Of a DNA stretch of 64,000 nucleotides, positions 29,543 through 39,231 are shown one piece after another. Both the position numbers and the translations under genes were made by a program. Origin of the DNA: Pseudomonas graminis (GTDB taxonomy: Bacteria > Pseudomonadota > Gammaproteobacteria > Pseudomonadales > Pseudomonadaceae). Position 1 is the first letter of the stretch, and each line of letters starts with the position of its first letter. The stretch covers positions 1-64,000 of the forward strand of contig NZ_MTSB01000012.1 in the NCBI RefSeq assembly GCF_002093745.1, given 5' to 3'. The notes under the pieces were generated by a model. That model was given only the letters and a program-made list of their open reading frames with translations. It had not been told where the DNA came from and made no database searches.

Positions 29543-32500
29543 TCACGGCTGCTCAAGCCCTTCTGCGTTGGTCAGCTCCCTGATCAGGGTCGCTTCCTGT
29601 TCCTTGAACGTTGTTTCGAACTCACGAATCCGTGCTTCGTATTCTGCACTGTCGAGGCTGATGTCGCGGCGCTCGAACTCGTCAGTGAGCCGGGTCAGGT
29701 CATTGCGGTAGACCTGTTCGAGTGCGTCAAACCGTCCTGAATGAGTTTCCCGCAGGTAGCTGACCCAGTAATCCTGTTGCGCAGCGAAGCGCAGGAACGG
29801 CTCGCCTCGCTCACCGGTCTGCACGCGCAAGAGGGCTGTTTCGAATTCACCCGGACGAATGCCGGCGTGGGCTTCGAACAGCATCGACTCCGGTGGCACG
29901 GGCAGGTCCAGCGCACTGGCCCAGTGCGTGCGATACGCCAGGCGGACTTCCGCTTCATCTCGGGTTCCGGCCTGTTCGAGGGCGGCAGCATCCAGCTCCG
30001 ACAGGCGATAGAGGCGGGTCACAAGCCGGTATAGCTGGGCGCCGCGTTGCTCAGGCACGACATCCTGCAAGAACCTCCGGGTGAAGACCAGTACCTCCAT
30101 CTGGTTGAATTCCAGAACAATGCCGTCAGGACACGTGTTGTTATTACGAAACAGCCTGAGCGGCTCTTCGGCGATGGCGTTGAGGGTCATTCTTGTCTGA
30201 GGGTCCTGTGTGACGGCAGCCAGTACCTGCCAGATGCGCTCGACGAGCGCAGGGCGGCTGTTCAGATTCCGGTAGTCGGCACTGCGACGCAATGAATCCA
30301 CCAGGTCCAGCAGGTTGCGGGCCTGTTCGCCGTCCTCCAGTTGTTCCCAGATCTGGCGTCGCTCTGCGTTCAACGGGTGGTTGTCTTGCAGCCACGGTTC
30401 GACCGTGACGATTTCCGGCGTGGACGGGCGACTGTCGTCGGAAGACATGTAGTCAGAGAACGACGAATCCGAGTCGTGGTGTTCCGTCCAGTCCATTGCA
30501 ACGAGTTCCGGTGGCAGATTCATGTCGAAAGTGAAGACGCGCCCGTAACGCTCCGACATCTGCGCGCGCCGCATGGTGGTTTCGGACAGCGGGTTGTTGA
30601 GCAGGCTGATCTCGGTATGTAAATGCGGACTGCTGGGGTTGGCCAGAATATGTTCCGGCAGGTCGATGATCTGGTTGCCCTCGAGCAGCAGCGTTTTCAA
30701 GGGGTCCGGAGCCATGTCATCCAGCCATGCCGGCCATTCGCTCAGCCCGACTTCGTTCAGTGAAAGCCAGTTCAGTGCGGTGTTTTTCAGTCCGGCCAGC
30801 GTGTTGATGTTTCCCAGTTGGTTGCGATCCAGTTCCAGCCGTTGCAGTGTCGGAATACGGCTGAAGAAATCGATATGCTGCTGATCGATCACCAGACCCT
30901 GGTCATTGAGGCTCAGCGAGCGCAGTAAGCGAAGCTCCAGTAGGGCCTGCGGCAGTTCGTTCAACGGTGCGATATGGCCGTTTATGTCCAGTGCGTTCAG
31001 CTCTGTCATGGGCCGCAGAAAACGGTCGAAATCAGCGGCTGTTCCGGAGATCCTGCTCAAGTGAAGGTGGCGCACCTGCCGATAGAAAGACTCCGGCAGT
31101 TGCGGTGGGAAGTCGACCAGCGCGATGTCGGCAAGGTGCAGCGGCATGTGAATCTGCCCCATGCTGAACGCCCGCCAGTATTCAATCAGCACCAGGCCAA
31201 TGCGGCGGCGTGCTTCGACGGTCTGTTCACTCGGAGCAGCCATCGAGCTGGAGGCGTTTGCCCATTGGTCAAGTGCCGTGAACAGGTCGGCGCCTTGCTG
31301 CAATTGCATGTTCACTGCGGCTTGCACGGCCAGCGGCGTGTCTATGACAAAGCGGAAAGAACGATCAGACACGGCCTCGCTGATACGCGCCTGTATCGTG
31401 GTGTGCCGGGACAGACTGTTACCGCGTAAATCGATCAGTGTCTGATGGCTGGAGCCGGGCGGGTTGTCGAGAATCCACCCTGGCAGTTCTGTCAGGTTAT
31501 TGTGCGCCACCGACAGCTCGCGGATGTTGCCCGGCATCAGATCGCTCAGCCAGGATGGCCAGCGGTGCATGCCGACCCGTTGCAGCACGAGGCGGTCGAG
31601 CTGAAGCCAGCCCACGTCCATAGGCAACAGGCTGATCAACCGGTTGCCGCTCAGGTCCAGTGATCTGAGACCGGTCAGGCTCCGCAAGTGATTCATCTGC
31701 GTCTGATCCAGAAAGATGCCCTGATTGATCAGCGCCAGTTCGGTGAGCTGCGGCGCGGCGTTTGCAATATGCTGAGGCAGGTTGAGGAAGACCGAAAAGT
31801 CGGGATCCAGCCCGGCGCTAGGCTCGCTGATCAGGTTCAGTGAACGCGCATTCGGGAAACGCTGCAGGAAATGTCCAAGCTCTACACTGTTGGTCAGTTG
31901 TCGGGGCAGATCCGGTGCGGCGGGCACCGCGCCTGCGCCTGTCTGTACTCGATGCTCGACCGAGATATTTTCCAGGTGCAATCCGGTTACCCGGGAATAC
32001 ACGAAGTCTGGCAACTGGCGCGGAAAGTCATTCAGCGCCACATATTGCAGGCGCAGCGGCTCGAGCGTTCGCCCGATTTCAGGCAGGCTGTTGAGGCGCC
32101 AGTGGTTCCAGAGGGCTTCGCTGATGCGTTCCCGACTGTCTATGTGCGCCTGACTCATGAGCGGCATTTCGATGATTTCATCGGTCCAGACTCGCAAACT
32201 GGCCCTTAGCGCCATTTGCTCGCCCAGCAGGCCGTTGAGTCGTTGGTCGATAGTCCTGTTATTCCAGCCGGTGTGGCGCAGGCGGTTGAGGATATCTTCC
32301 GGAAACGCGTCTTCCAGCTCCAGCATACGAATCTTGTCCAGCAGGCTGTCGTCGGTGATATGCCAGTCGGCTTCACCGCGTCCGCTCAATGGATAACCGA
32401 GACGGCCGTCCGCCAGACGCATGGGTGACTTTGCCCCGGGCTTGATTGCCTGCATGTTCAGCAAGGGAGCCAGGTTCTGGCGAGGCAAGGGGTGTTCCTG

Positions 32501-35500
32501 AATCCGGCTCGCCAGTGCCTGGCCCTGACTGGCGTGGTCAAAGCCCAACTGGCTGCGTTCGGCATCCGGCAGGGCACGAAGCAGGGATGAGTACAGGTCG
32601 TCTAGACCGTGCAGGTGCCGGTCATCGGCATCGCGCGTCTCGTAACGATTGCCCTCTCTGATCAGCACCTTGCGAATCGGCGCGTCATGCGGCCCTATGC
32701 TGTCGATCAGCGGGCCACCGAAATAACGGTCATGCACTTCCAGTCGCACGTGTGATGGCCATTGCGCGAGGGCTTCAAGGCTGTGCAAAACAAGGCAGTC
32801 GGTATCGGCGCTGGTAACGGAGGCCAGATACAGCCCTTCGTAGGCCCGCGCCAGCCGAACCTGTTGCAGATAGGCGCTGGCTTCCTCGGCAATTCGCAGC
32901 GGTACGCGGCGCTCCGTTGTCAGTTGGGCCAGTTCTGCCGGCGATGCGTGGCTGGCCAGTTCCTGAATGATCAGCGGCGGCAGCCCTGAAAACGCCTGCT
33001 GGATGACTTGAGCGCCTTCCGTATCCGCCACTTCCAGCGCGCGATAGCGAGTTTCGAACAGCCAGCCTCTGGTTGCCCGGGCACGAGCAGCCAGGTGCGT
33101 TCGCAGCGTCGTCAGTCGCGACGCGATACTCAGGCGGCCTGCGCCGAATTCTTCGTCGAGCAGCGTCTGGATTTCGCTGTTGCTCAGGCTCTCCAGCACC
33201 TGGCGCAGGGCGTCCGGCTGGTCGGCGCGGACAGTGATGGCTTCCCGGACGGCAGCCTGATGCACCGGCGTGAATGTCTGAACCGTATCATTTTGGGCAT
33301 CCACCAGCGTCAGGGCACGATTGCCCGGCCAGCGAGGATCCTGGCTCAGCAGTTCAAGTTGAAGAGCGGCTGCGGCGTTCGGGTTGTTCGCTTCCATCTG
33401 CTCAATGAAGCGATTGATCTGCTGATCCAGCCTGAAGCGGCGTGCGGTGTCTTCAAGTAACGCGGGCGGGCGTTGCAGGTCGGCCAGCGCCTGGCGCATC
33501 ACGGACTCGGACGTATTACTGACGTTCAGGATGTGCCTGGCAGTGGTATCGGAAAAGGCATCGCTGGAATACCCCAGCCGTCGAAACAGGGTCAGGCCTT
33601 CCATTTCCAGGGGTTGATCCAGCTCATGCAGCCAGGCTCCCGAGCCATTGTGTCGCAAGGCCGGCTGATAGCTTTCCGGGCGGGCCGGGTGCTCCATCAG
33701 GTAACCGTCGTCAGTCGCCGTTGGCGTGACGGAATAGACTCGCCCCTCAAGGGGCAGCCATTGCTTGCCTTGCCATGTGTACAGACCTGTGGCGTCGGGC
33801 TGCAGGTTGGCTGGCAGTACAACATCATGGGCAAAGGGCGCCAGGTCGGGCTTCCACAGGCGCGTGGCGCCGTCCGGCAGCTCCACGGGTTTGAGGCTGT
33901 TCACGAATTCGGGCACTTGCAGCGCAGGTACCGCCGCGCCGCCCGCTGTTGCCGCGCCGAGAGCCGACATCAAGGCGATGTTTTCCACCACGTCGAACAG
34001 ATAAGCGAACGCCTGATCTTTCTCGTCTTTCGCCCAGCTCTCCACGCCTTCGTAAACTTCATGGACAAGCTGAATGGCCGTGACGGCCAGCATCAGTTCG
34101 CCCACTACCGGAACGACAAAGCCCGCGATGTTCAGAACGTCGAAGGCTCGGTCTTTGAAGTATTGCACGCGCTGGTCGAACGTCTTTTGATCCTCTGCCG
34201 CCGTCGGTACTCCATGAAACAGGGCATCGTCCTGCAAAGCAGCGCGTTTGCGATCATGCAGATTGTCCAGCAGGCGACCTTTGAGCGGCGTCTCTCTCAG
34301 GTCCAGACGGGCATTGCGGTCGTCTTCACGCTCCAGCCACTGACGCTCGAAAATGCCGCCTTTCTTGACCTTGGGGTGCAGGCGCTCGAACAACTGCTCC
34401 AGCAGCGCGCTTCGGTGGCGCGCCGGTATGAAGCGCTTGAAGAAGTTCAGATAGCCTTTGACGAACATCCGGTCGCGCAGCGAGTTTATGAAAACCGCCA
34501 CCGAGTCGTACTCTTTCAGCGGAGCGATGGGATCGTCAGGAATGTAGACGACGACTTTCTCGAGTCCGGTTGCGATGTCCCGATCCTTGCCGAAAACAAG
34601 GATGCCGGTGAGCTCGACATCCCCCAGGCGCGGTGCGCTGCACTTGACCGGAATGTTATCCAGTCGCACGTTTTGCTGGCCATCGAGAATCTTCAGCAAT
34701 GCCTGCTGCATGGGAGGGCTGATCAGCCCTTGAAGCGCTGCAATCTGCACGTGCAGCCGGATGGAAGACGACTCCAGCTGCATGAAATCCTGGCGAATTC
34801 TCGTGGCGGCCTGTTCCGGCGTTTCGCCAGGTGTGGACGGTGCGCTGAAAACGGACGTGAGATGAGCCTGATACTGGCCTCCCAGGTCCAGCTCACGGCA
34901 CAGCGAGGCGAACCCTGTCGCAGAGATCGGCAGGGCTGTACCGGTGATGTAATTGCCCATGATCTCGCAAGAGGAAAAAACCTCGGCTTTGGTGCCTGTG
35001 TCAGCGTCCATTGCCCCAGGCGCTGTTTCCCAGGCCTCGAAATTCTGCAGAGCGGCCTTGAGCAAGGTCTGCTTCGCGGCCTTCAGGGCGAGGTGGGCCT
35101 GCGTTAAAGGGTCTTTGGACGCCGAAAGGAACGACTGATCGACCTTTGCGCGACGGGCGTGAAACAGCCACGAACCGGCAACGTCCACCTCCAGTCCGAA
35201 TCGCTCCTTGATGGCCGCCGTCAGCAAGGGTTTTGCGAAGTCTTCCAGGGTGGAGATGCCTTCAAGCACCGGGCGAACCTTGTGTTCATTCCGGCGGTGC
35301 TCGGCATACAGCCTTTGCAGCTCGGCGACCTGCTTCGGGCTGGACGTGCGCGCGCTGTTCAGCCATTGCACTGAGCGTGCGGAGGACATGCGCAGGGTGG
35401 CGTGGGTCGCCGGTTCTGCTTCAAGCAGCCAGTCAGGTGCCTTGCTTTTTATGTGCTGCAGGTGCGGGATGGGTGGCGCAGGGGCCGCCATTGATGAATC

Positions 35501-35506
35501 AAGCAT
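29543..35506 (-). CDS. Giant LRR protein with NEL-type E3 ubiquitin ligase domain
   Basis: A 1,987-residue protein. The long N-terminal region resembles the DUF6543/dermonecrotic-toxin-like part of Pseudomonas NEL proteins. A hydrophobic hairpin lies near residues 455-475 (IAGFVVPVVGELMLAVTAI) and 505-530. Two leucine-rich-repeat modules follow (about 1130-1390 and 1437-1665), alike in order and wording. The C-terminal NEL domain (about 1700-1987) has NTCPDGIVLEFNQME with Cys1792, which fits the catalytic Cys-x-Asp of IpaH/SspH ligases. Such ligases ubiquitinate host proteins after secretion. There is no signal peptide and I found no hrp box upstream, so the export route is open. I prefer the ATG at 35506, which has AAGG upstream, over a TTG at 35539. 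It is divergent from wspA. Confidence 0.85.
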   Translation of the reverse strand: MLDSSMAAPAPPIPHLQHIKSKAPDWLLEAEPATHATLRMSSARSVQWLNSARTSSPKQVAELQRLYAEHRRNEHKVRPVLEGISTLEDFAKPLLTAAIKERFGLEVDVAGSWLFHARRAKVDQSFLSASKDPLTQAHLALKAAKQTLLKAALQNFEAWETAPGAMDADTGTKAEVFSSCEIMGNYITGTALPISATGFASLCRELDLGGQYQAHLTSVFSAPSTPGETPEQAATRIRQDFMQLESSSIRLHVQIAALQGLISPPMQQALLKILDGQQNVRLDNIPVKCSAPRLGDVELTGILVFGKDRDIATGLEKVVVYIPDDPIAPLKEYDSVAVFINSLRDRMFVKGYLNFFKRFIPARHRSALLEQLFERLHPKVKKGGIFERQWLEREDDRNARLDLRETPLKGRLLDNLHDRKRAALQDDALFHGVPTAAEDQKTFDQRVQYFKDRAFDVLNIAGFVVPVVGELMLAVTAIQLVHEVYEGVESWAKDEKDQAFAYLFDVVENIALMSALGAATAGGAAVPALQVPEFVNSLKPVELPDGATRLWKPDLAPFAHDVVLPANLQPDATGLYTWQGKQWLPLEGRVYSVTPTATDDGYLMEHPARPESYQPALRHNGSGAWLHELDQPLEMEGLTLFRRLGYSSDAFSDTTARHILNVSNTSESVMRQALADLQRPPALLEDTARRFRLDQQINRFIEQMEANNPNAAAALQLELLSQDPRWPGNRALTLVDAQNDTVQTFTPVHQAAVREAITVRADQPDALRQVLESLSNSEIQTLLDEEFGAGRLSIASRLTTLRTHLAARARATRGWLFETRYRALEVADTEGAQVIQQAFSGLPPLIIQELASHASPAELAQLTTERRVPLRIAEEASAYLQQVRLARAYEGLYLASVTSADTDCLVLHSLEALAQWPSHVRLEVHDRYFGGPLIDSIGPHDAPIRKVLIREGNRYETRDADDRHLHGLDDLYSSLLRALPDAERSQLGFDHASQGQALASRIQEHPLPRQNLAPLLNMQAIKPGAKSPMRLADGRLGYPLSGRGEADWHITDDSLLDKIRMLELEDAFPEDILNRLRHTGWNNRTIDQRLNGLLGEQMALRASLRVWTDEIIEMPLMSQAHIDSRERISEALWNHWRLNSLPEIGRTLEPLRLQYVALNDFPRQLPDFVYSRVTGLHLENISVEHRVQTGAGAVPAAPDLPRQLTNSVELGHFLQRFPNARSLNLISEPSAGLDPDFSVFLNLPQHIANAAPQLTELALINQGIFLDQTQMNHLRSLTGLRSLDLSGNRLISLLPMDVGWLQLDRLVLQRVGMHRWPSWLSDLMPGNIRELSVAHNNLTELPGWILDNPPGSSHQTLIDLRGNSLSRHTTIQARISEAVSDRSFRFVIDTPLAVQAAVNMQLQQGADLFTALDQWANASSSMAAPSEQTVEARRRIGLVLIEYWRAFSMGQIHMPLHLADIALVDFPPQLPESFYRQVRHLHLSRISGTAADFDRFLRPMTELNALDINGHIAPLNELPQALLELRLLRSLSLNDQGLVIDQQHIDFFSRIPTLQRLELDRNQLGNINTLAGLKNTALNWLSLNEVGLSEWPAWLDDMAPDPLKTLLLEGNQIIDLPEHILANPSSPHLHTEISLLNNPLSETTMRRAQMSERYGRVFTFDMNLPPELVAMDWTEHHDSDSSFSDYMSSDDSRPSTPEIVTVEPWLQDNHPLNAERRQIWEQLEDGEQARNLLDLVDSLRRSADYRNLNSRPALVERIWQVLAAVTQDPQTRMTLNAIAEEPLRLFRNNNTCPDGIVLEFNQMEVLVFTRRFLQDVVPEQRGAQLYRLVTRLYRLSELDAAALEQAGTRDEAEVRLAYRTHWASALDLPVPPESMLFEAHAGIRPGEFETALLRVQTGERGEPFLRFAAQQDYWVSYLRETHSGRFDALEQVYRNDLTRLTDEFERRDISLDSAEYEARIREFETTFKEQEATLIRELTNAEGLEQP

Positions 35507-35579
35507 CGAAGTGCCTTGTCGTGATTGAAGAGACGACAAAGCTTACGGACGTGCTCCGGCCTGAAAGCGCTAACTATGT

Positions 35580-35594
35580 ATATGCGCTGCATAT
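35580..35594. repeat. Inverted repeat in the NEL-wspA divergent region
   Basis: ATATGC, GCT, GCATAT: a perfect 6-bp inverted repeat in an AT-rich patch 74 bp upstream of the NEL gene start. It may be an operator; no regulator is assigned. Confidence 0.3.
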
Positions 35595-35709
35595 TCCTGG
35601 TCGCTGCGCTCAAGTAGCGCTGAACGTTGCCGAAGACAAAGGATCGGTGTTAATAACACGCATCATGACTGGATGTCGGTATGACCCTTTTGGCCGTTGA
35701 AGGCTGGGC

Positions 35710-35715
35710 TATACT
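35710..35715 (+). promoter_or_regulatory. Candidate -10 box of the wsp operon
   Basis: TATACT within GGGCTATACTCACGCC lies about 75 bp upstream of wspA. The -35 region 16-17 bp upstream is poor. Confidence 0.35.
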
Positions 35716-35791
35716 CACGCCGCCTGGACCGTTCGTCGGTCCGCTTCTTGAACACGGCCCGACGCCGTCGTTGAACTCTTGAGGGATGACT

Positions 35792-37414
35792 GTGAAGAAC
35801 TGGACCTTGCGCCAACGGATACTGGCGAGCTTTGCCGTCATCATTGCAATCATGCTGTTGATGGTGGTCGTGTCGTATTCCCGGTTGTTGTCCATCGAGA
35901 ACAGCGAGGAACAGGTTCGCCTCGACGCGTTGCCCGGCGTCTACTACAGCACGCTGGTCCGCAGCGCCTGGGGCGAAAGCTACATCCGCACACTGGAGTT
36001 GATCTCCGAAGGTGCCGCGCGCCCGCTGACCAAGCAAGAGAAAGACCAGTACAAAGGCTTCGAGGAAAACCTTCAGGCCCAGATGGACGGTTACAAGAAG
36101 TCCATTTTCGATAAAGAAGACAGTGACAGCTTCACGCTTTTTGAAAAGCGTCGCGAAGAGTACTCGCGCACGCTCAACGAAGTGCTTGCCAACTACGATC
36201 GCGGTGATTACGCGGCCGCACGGGCCGAGTTTTTCGGCGACGTGAACCCGGTCTGGCTGACGGGCCGCAAGCAGCTCAACGAACTCATCGTCGCCAACAA
36301 GAAGCTGGCTGACGAAGCCACCAACAATATTGTCAATTCGGTGTTGAGCGCCAAGATCAGCATGATCCTGTCGCTGCTGATTGCCGTGATGGCGGCGGCT
36401 GCCTGCGGCCTGCTGCTGATGCGTTCGATCATGGCACCGATGCAGCTCATCGTGCGTATTCTCGACATCATGCGCACCGGCGACCTGAGCACGCGCCTCA
36501 GCCTGGCTCGCAAGGACGAGTTCAACGCGGTCGAGACCGGCTTCAACGACATGATGACTGAACTCACCTCACTGGTCTCCCAGGCCCAACGCTCTTCCGT
36601 GCAGGTCACGACGTCGGTCACCGAGATCGCCGCGACCTCGCGCCAGCAACAGGCGACCGCGACGGAAACCGCTGCGACCACCACCGAAATCGGTGCGACC
36701 TCGCGAGAAATCGCTGCCACCTCGCGCGACCTGGTGCGCACCATGACCGAAGTCACGTCGGCCGCCGATCAGGCGTCGATCCTTGCCGGTTCCGGCCAGC
36801 AAGGTCTGGCGCGCATGGAAGAGACCATGCATCAAGTCATGGGCGCGGCCAATCTGGTCAACGCCAAACTGGCCATCCTCAACGAGAAGGCCGGTAACAT
36901 CAATCAGGTGGTCGTCACCATCGTCAAGGTGGCCGATCAGACCAACCTGCTGTCGCTGAATGCGGCCATCGAGGCCGAAAAAGCGGGCGAGTACGGTCGC
37001 GGTTTTGCGGTGGTTGCCACTGAAGTCCGTCGTCTGGCCGACCAGACCGCTGTCGCCACTTACGATATAGAACAGATGGTGCGCGAAATCCAGTCAGCTG
37101 TGTCTGCCGGGGTCATGGGCATGGACAAGTTCTCCGAGGAAGTGCGCCGTGGCATGTTCGAAGTCACTCAGGTCGGCGAGCAATTGTCGCAGATCATTCA
37201 TCAGGTTCAGGCGCTGGCCCCGCGCGTGCTGATGGTCAATGAAGGCATGCAGGCTCAGGCTACGGGTGCCGAGCAGATCAATCAGGCACTGGTGCAACTG
37301 GCCGACGCCAGCAGCCAGACCGTCGACTCATTGCGCCAAGCCAGTTTCGCCATCGACGAGTTGAGTCAGGTTGCGGTCGGCTTGCGCAGTGGCGTATCGC
37401 GCTTCAAGGTCTGA
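35792..37414 (+). CDS. wspA: Wsp surface-sensing chemoreceptor WspA
   Basis: A 540-residue methyl-accepting receptor. The sequence KNWTLRQRILASFAVIIAIM is the WspA N-terminus with the first membrane helix. A periplasmic domain follows (about 35-185), then a second helix (ISMILSLLIAVMAAA), HAMP, and the cytoplasmic hairpin with VADQTNLLSLNAAIEAEKAG, the CheW/CheA contact tip. In known Wsp systems it signals surface contact to WspE. GAGGG touches the ATG at 35786 but stands 6 bases from the GTG at 35792, so the GTG is the likelier start. First gene of wspABCDEFR. Confidence 0.93.
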   Translation: MKNWTLRQRILASFAVIIAIMLLMVVVSYSRLLSIENSEEQVRLDALPGVYYSTLVRSAWGESYIRTLELISEGAARPLTKQEKDQYKGFEENLQAQMDGYKKSIFDKEDSDSFTLFEKRREEYSRTLNEVLANYDRGDYAAARAEFFGDVNPVWLTGRKQLNELIVANKKLADEATNNIVNSVLSAKISMILSLLIAVMAAAACGLLLMRSIMAPMQLIVRILDIMRTGDLSTRLSLARKDEFNAVETGFNDMMTELTSLVSQAQRSSVQVTTSVTEIAATSRQQQATATETAATTTEIGATSREIAATSRDLVRTMTEVTSAADQASILAGSGQQGLARMEETMHQVMGAANLVNAKLAILNEKAGNINQVVVTIVKVADQTNLLSLNAAIEAEKAGEYGRGFAVVATEVRRLADQTAVATYDIEQMVREIQSAVSAGVMGMDKFSEEVRRGMFEVTQVGEQLSQIIHQVQALAPRVLMVNEGMQAQATGAEQINQALVQLADASSQTVDSLRQASFAIDELSQVAVGLRSGVSRFKV

Positions 37415-37423
37415 GTCCGGACC

Positions 37424-37960
37424 ATGACGGAGCAATCGCCGAGGCGCAACGTTTCATCAGTGACCGCCAACAAGCTCTTCCTGCTGTTTTGCATCGGTGA
37501 AGACCGCTACGCGCTGGAAGCGACCGAAATCGCGGAAATCCTGCCGCGGGTAAAGCTCAAGAAAATTGCCAGAGCGCCCGACTGGGTTGCCGGGATTTTC
37601 GCGCACCGTGGCGAGATCGTGCCAGTCATCGATATCAGCGCGCTCAATTGCGGCCAGCCGGCGCGTGCGCGCACCAGCACCCGCATGATTTTGGTGAACT
37701 ACCGGTACAACGATGCTCACCCGGCGCAGTTGCTCGGGCTGATTCTGGAACAGGCGACGGAAACCCTGCGCTGCCCGGCCTCTCAGTTCAAGGCGTACGG
37801 ACTGGACAATCGTCTGTCGCCGTACCTGGGGCCGGTCCGCGAAGATGAACAGGGGCTGCTGCAATGGATTCACGTGCAGGAGCTGCTGAGCGAACCGGTG
37901 CGCGAGCTTCTGTACCCGGTGGTGCCGATAAACCTCGAATTGCTTGAGGATGCGCCATGA
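37424..37960 (+). CDS. wspB: CheW-like coupling protein WspB
   Basis: A 178-residue CheW-domain protein that should link WspA to the kinase WspE. The start of the fold is KLFLLFCIGEDRYALEATEIAEILPRV; WVAGIFAHRGEIVPVIDIS is the typical CheW loop. It starts 9 bp after wspA, and its stop overlaps the wspC start by four bases. Confidence 0.93.
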   Translation: MTEQSPRRNVSSVTANKLFLLFCIGEDRYALEATEIAEILPRVKLKKIARAPDWVAGIFAHRGEIVPVIDISALNCGQPARARTSTRMILVNYRYNDAHPAQLLGLILEQATETLRCPASQFKAYGLDNRLSPYLGPVREDEQGLLQWIHVQELLSEPVRELLYPVVPINLELLEDAP

Positions 37961-39231
37961 AGGTTGATGATTCGCGCTTCTTCAGTTTTCTGAAGGATCG
38001 CATCGGGCTCGATGTGACCTCGGTGGGCGAGGCCATTATCGAGCGCGCCTTGCGTCAGCGGGAAACGGCGTCCAACTGCCCCGACAGCGATGCCTACTGG
38101 CACCTGCTGATTACCTCGCCCCAAGAGCAGCAAGCGCTGATCGAGGCGGTGATCGTCCCCGAGACCTGGTTTTTTCGCTACCCGGAATCGTTTCTCACCC
38201 TGGGCCTGCTGGCCCGTGAGCGCGTAGAGAGCCTTGCCGGGGTGCGGCCGCTGCGCATTCTGAGTTTGCCGTGTTCGACCGGTGAAGAGCCCTATTCCAT
38301 TGCGATGGCATTGCTGGATGCGGGTGTCGATCCGCGGCAGTTCACAGTCGATGCGATAGACATCAGCCCGGTGTCGATTGCCAAAGCCGAATCCGGCATC
38401 TACGGCAAGAACTCGTTTCGCGGCACTGACATTGGCTATCGCGAACGGTTTTTCAACCCGGTTGCCAACGGGTTTGCCATCGCCGATTCGATTCGCGCCT
38501 GCGTCAACTTTCAGGCCGGCAACCTGCTCGACCCGAAACTGGCAAAGCAGTTGGCCTATGACATCGTATTTTGTCGCAATCTGGTGATCTATTTCGATCA
38601 GCCGACCCAGCAACGGGTCTTTCAAGTGCTCAAACAGTTGACCCGGGAAGACGGCCTGCTGTTCATCGGCCCGGCCGAGGGCAACCTGCTGGCGGGGATC
38701 GGTATGCGCTCCATCGGCATTGCCCAGTCGTTCGCATTCCGCCATGCGCCCGCTGCGGCGCCCGCGCCGGTGCATCCAGCGGCCTACAGCTTGCCGCGTC
38801 CGGCGCCTGAACCGCCTCCGTCAGCGCCTGCACCGCGCCCCGTGCCTGCGGCCCGCACGTCCGCCGCCTTTGCGCCCCTCGTGAAAAAAGACACCCCGGC
38901 CGGCAACGCGGGCGTTTCGGCATTGCTCGAGAACATCGCGGCGCTTGCCAACGAGGGTAAAAGCGCCGAAGCCCGTGTGGCCTGCGACCGCTACCTGCAA
39001 CAGCACGAACCGGTGGCGCAGGTGTTCTACTGGCTGGGGCTGCTCAGCGAAGTAGAGGGCAATGTGGCCCAGGCTCAGGGTTTTTATCGCAAGGCGTTGT
39101 ACCTGCAGCCGCAGCACCGCGAATCGCTGGCCCAGCTGGCCGCGCTGTTGGCCGCTCAGGGCGACAGCGCCGGTGCCCGGCGTTTGCAGGACCGTGCGGC
39201 CCGTGGTGTGAATAAACAAGGAAATCATTGA
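37957..39231 (+). CDS. wspC: CheR-type methyltransferase WspC
   Basis: A 424-residue methyltransferase expected to methylate WspA glutamates with S-adenosylmethionine and raise signalling. The CheR N-terminal helices and the SAM domain (LRILSLPCSTGEEPYSIAM, FCRNLVIYFDQP) span about 1-265. A Pro/Ala-rich linker (about 268-305) leads to a TPR-like tail that in WspC may aid docking. ATGA overlaps join it to wspB and wspD. Confidence 0.93.
   Translation: MKVDDSRFFSFLKDRIGLDVTSVGEAIIERALRQRETASNCPDSDAYWHLLITSPQEQQALIEAVIVPETWFFRYPESFLTLGLLARERVESLAGVRPLRILSLPCSTGEEPYSIAMALLDAGVDPRQFTVDAIDISPVSIAKAESGIYGKNSFRGTDIGYRERFFNPVANGFAIADSIRACVNFQAGNLLDPKLAKQLAYDIVFCRNLVIYFDQPTQQRVFQVLKQLTREDGLLFIGPAEGNLLAGIGMRSIGIAQSFAFRHAPAAAPAPVHPAAYSLPRPAPEPPPSAPAPRPVPAARTSAAFAPLVKKDTPAGNAGVSALLENIAALANEGKSAEARVACDRYLQQHEPVAQVFYWLGLLSEVEGNVAQAQGFYRKALYLQPQHRESLAQLAALLAAQGDSAGARRLQDRAARGVNKQGNH

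Noticed and set aside
33473..35107. A 544-codon plus-strand frame inside the NEL gene
   Set aside because: It lies antisense to the recognisable NEL-LRR protein and is a composition artefact.
35507..35700. hrp box (GGAACC ... CCAC) upstream of the NEL gene
   Set aside because: I looked for it on the minus strand between the gene and wspA and did not find the pair of motifs.
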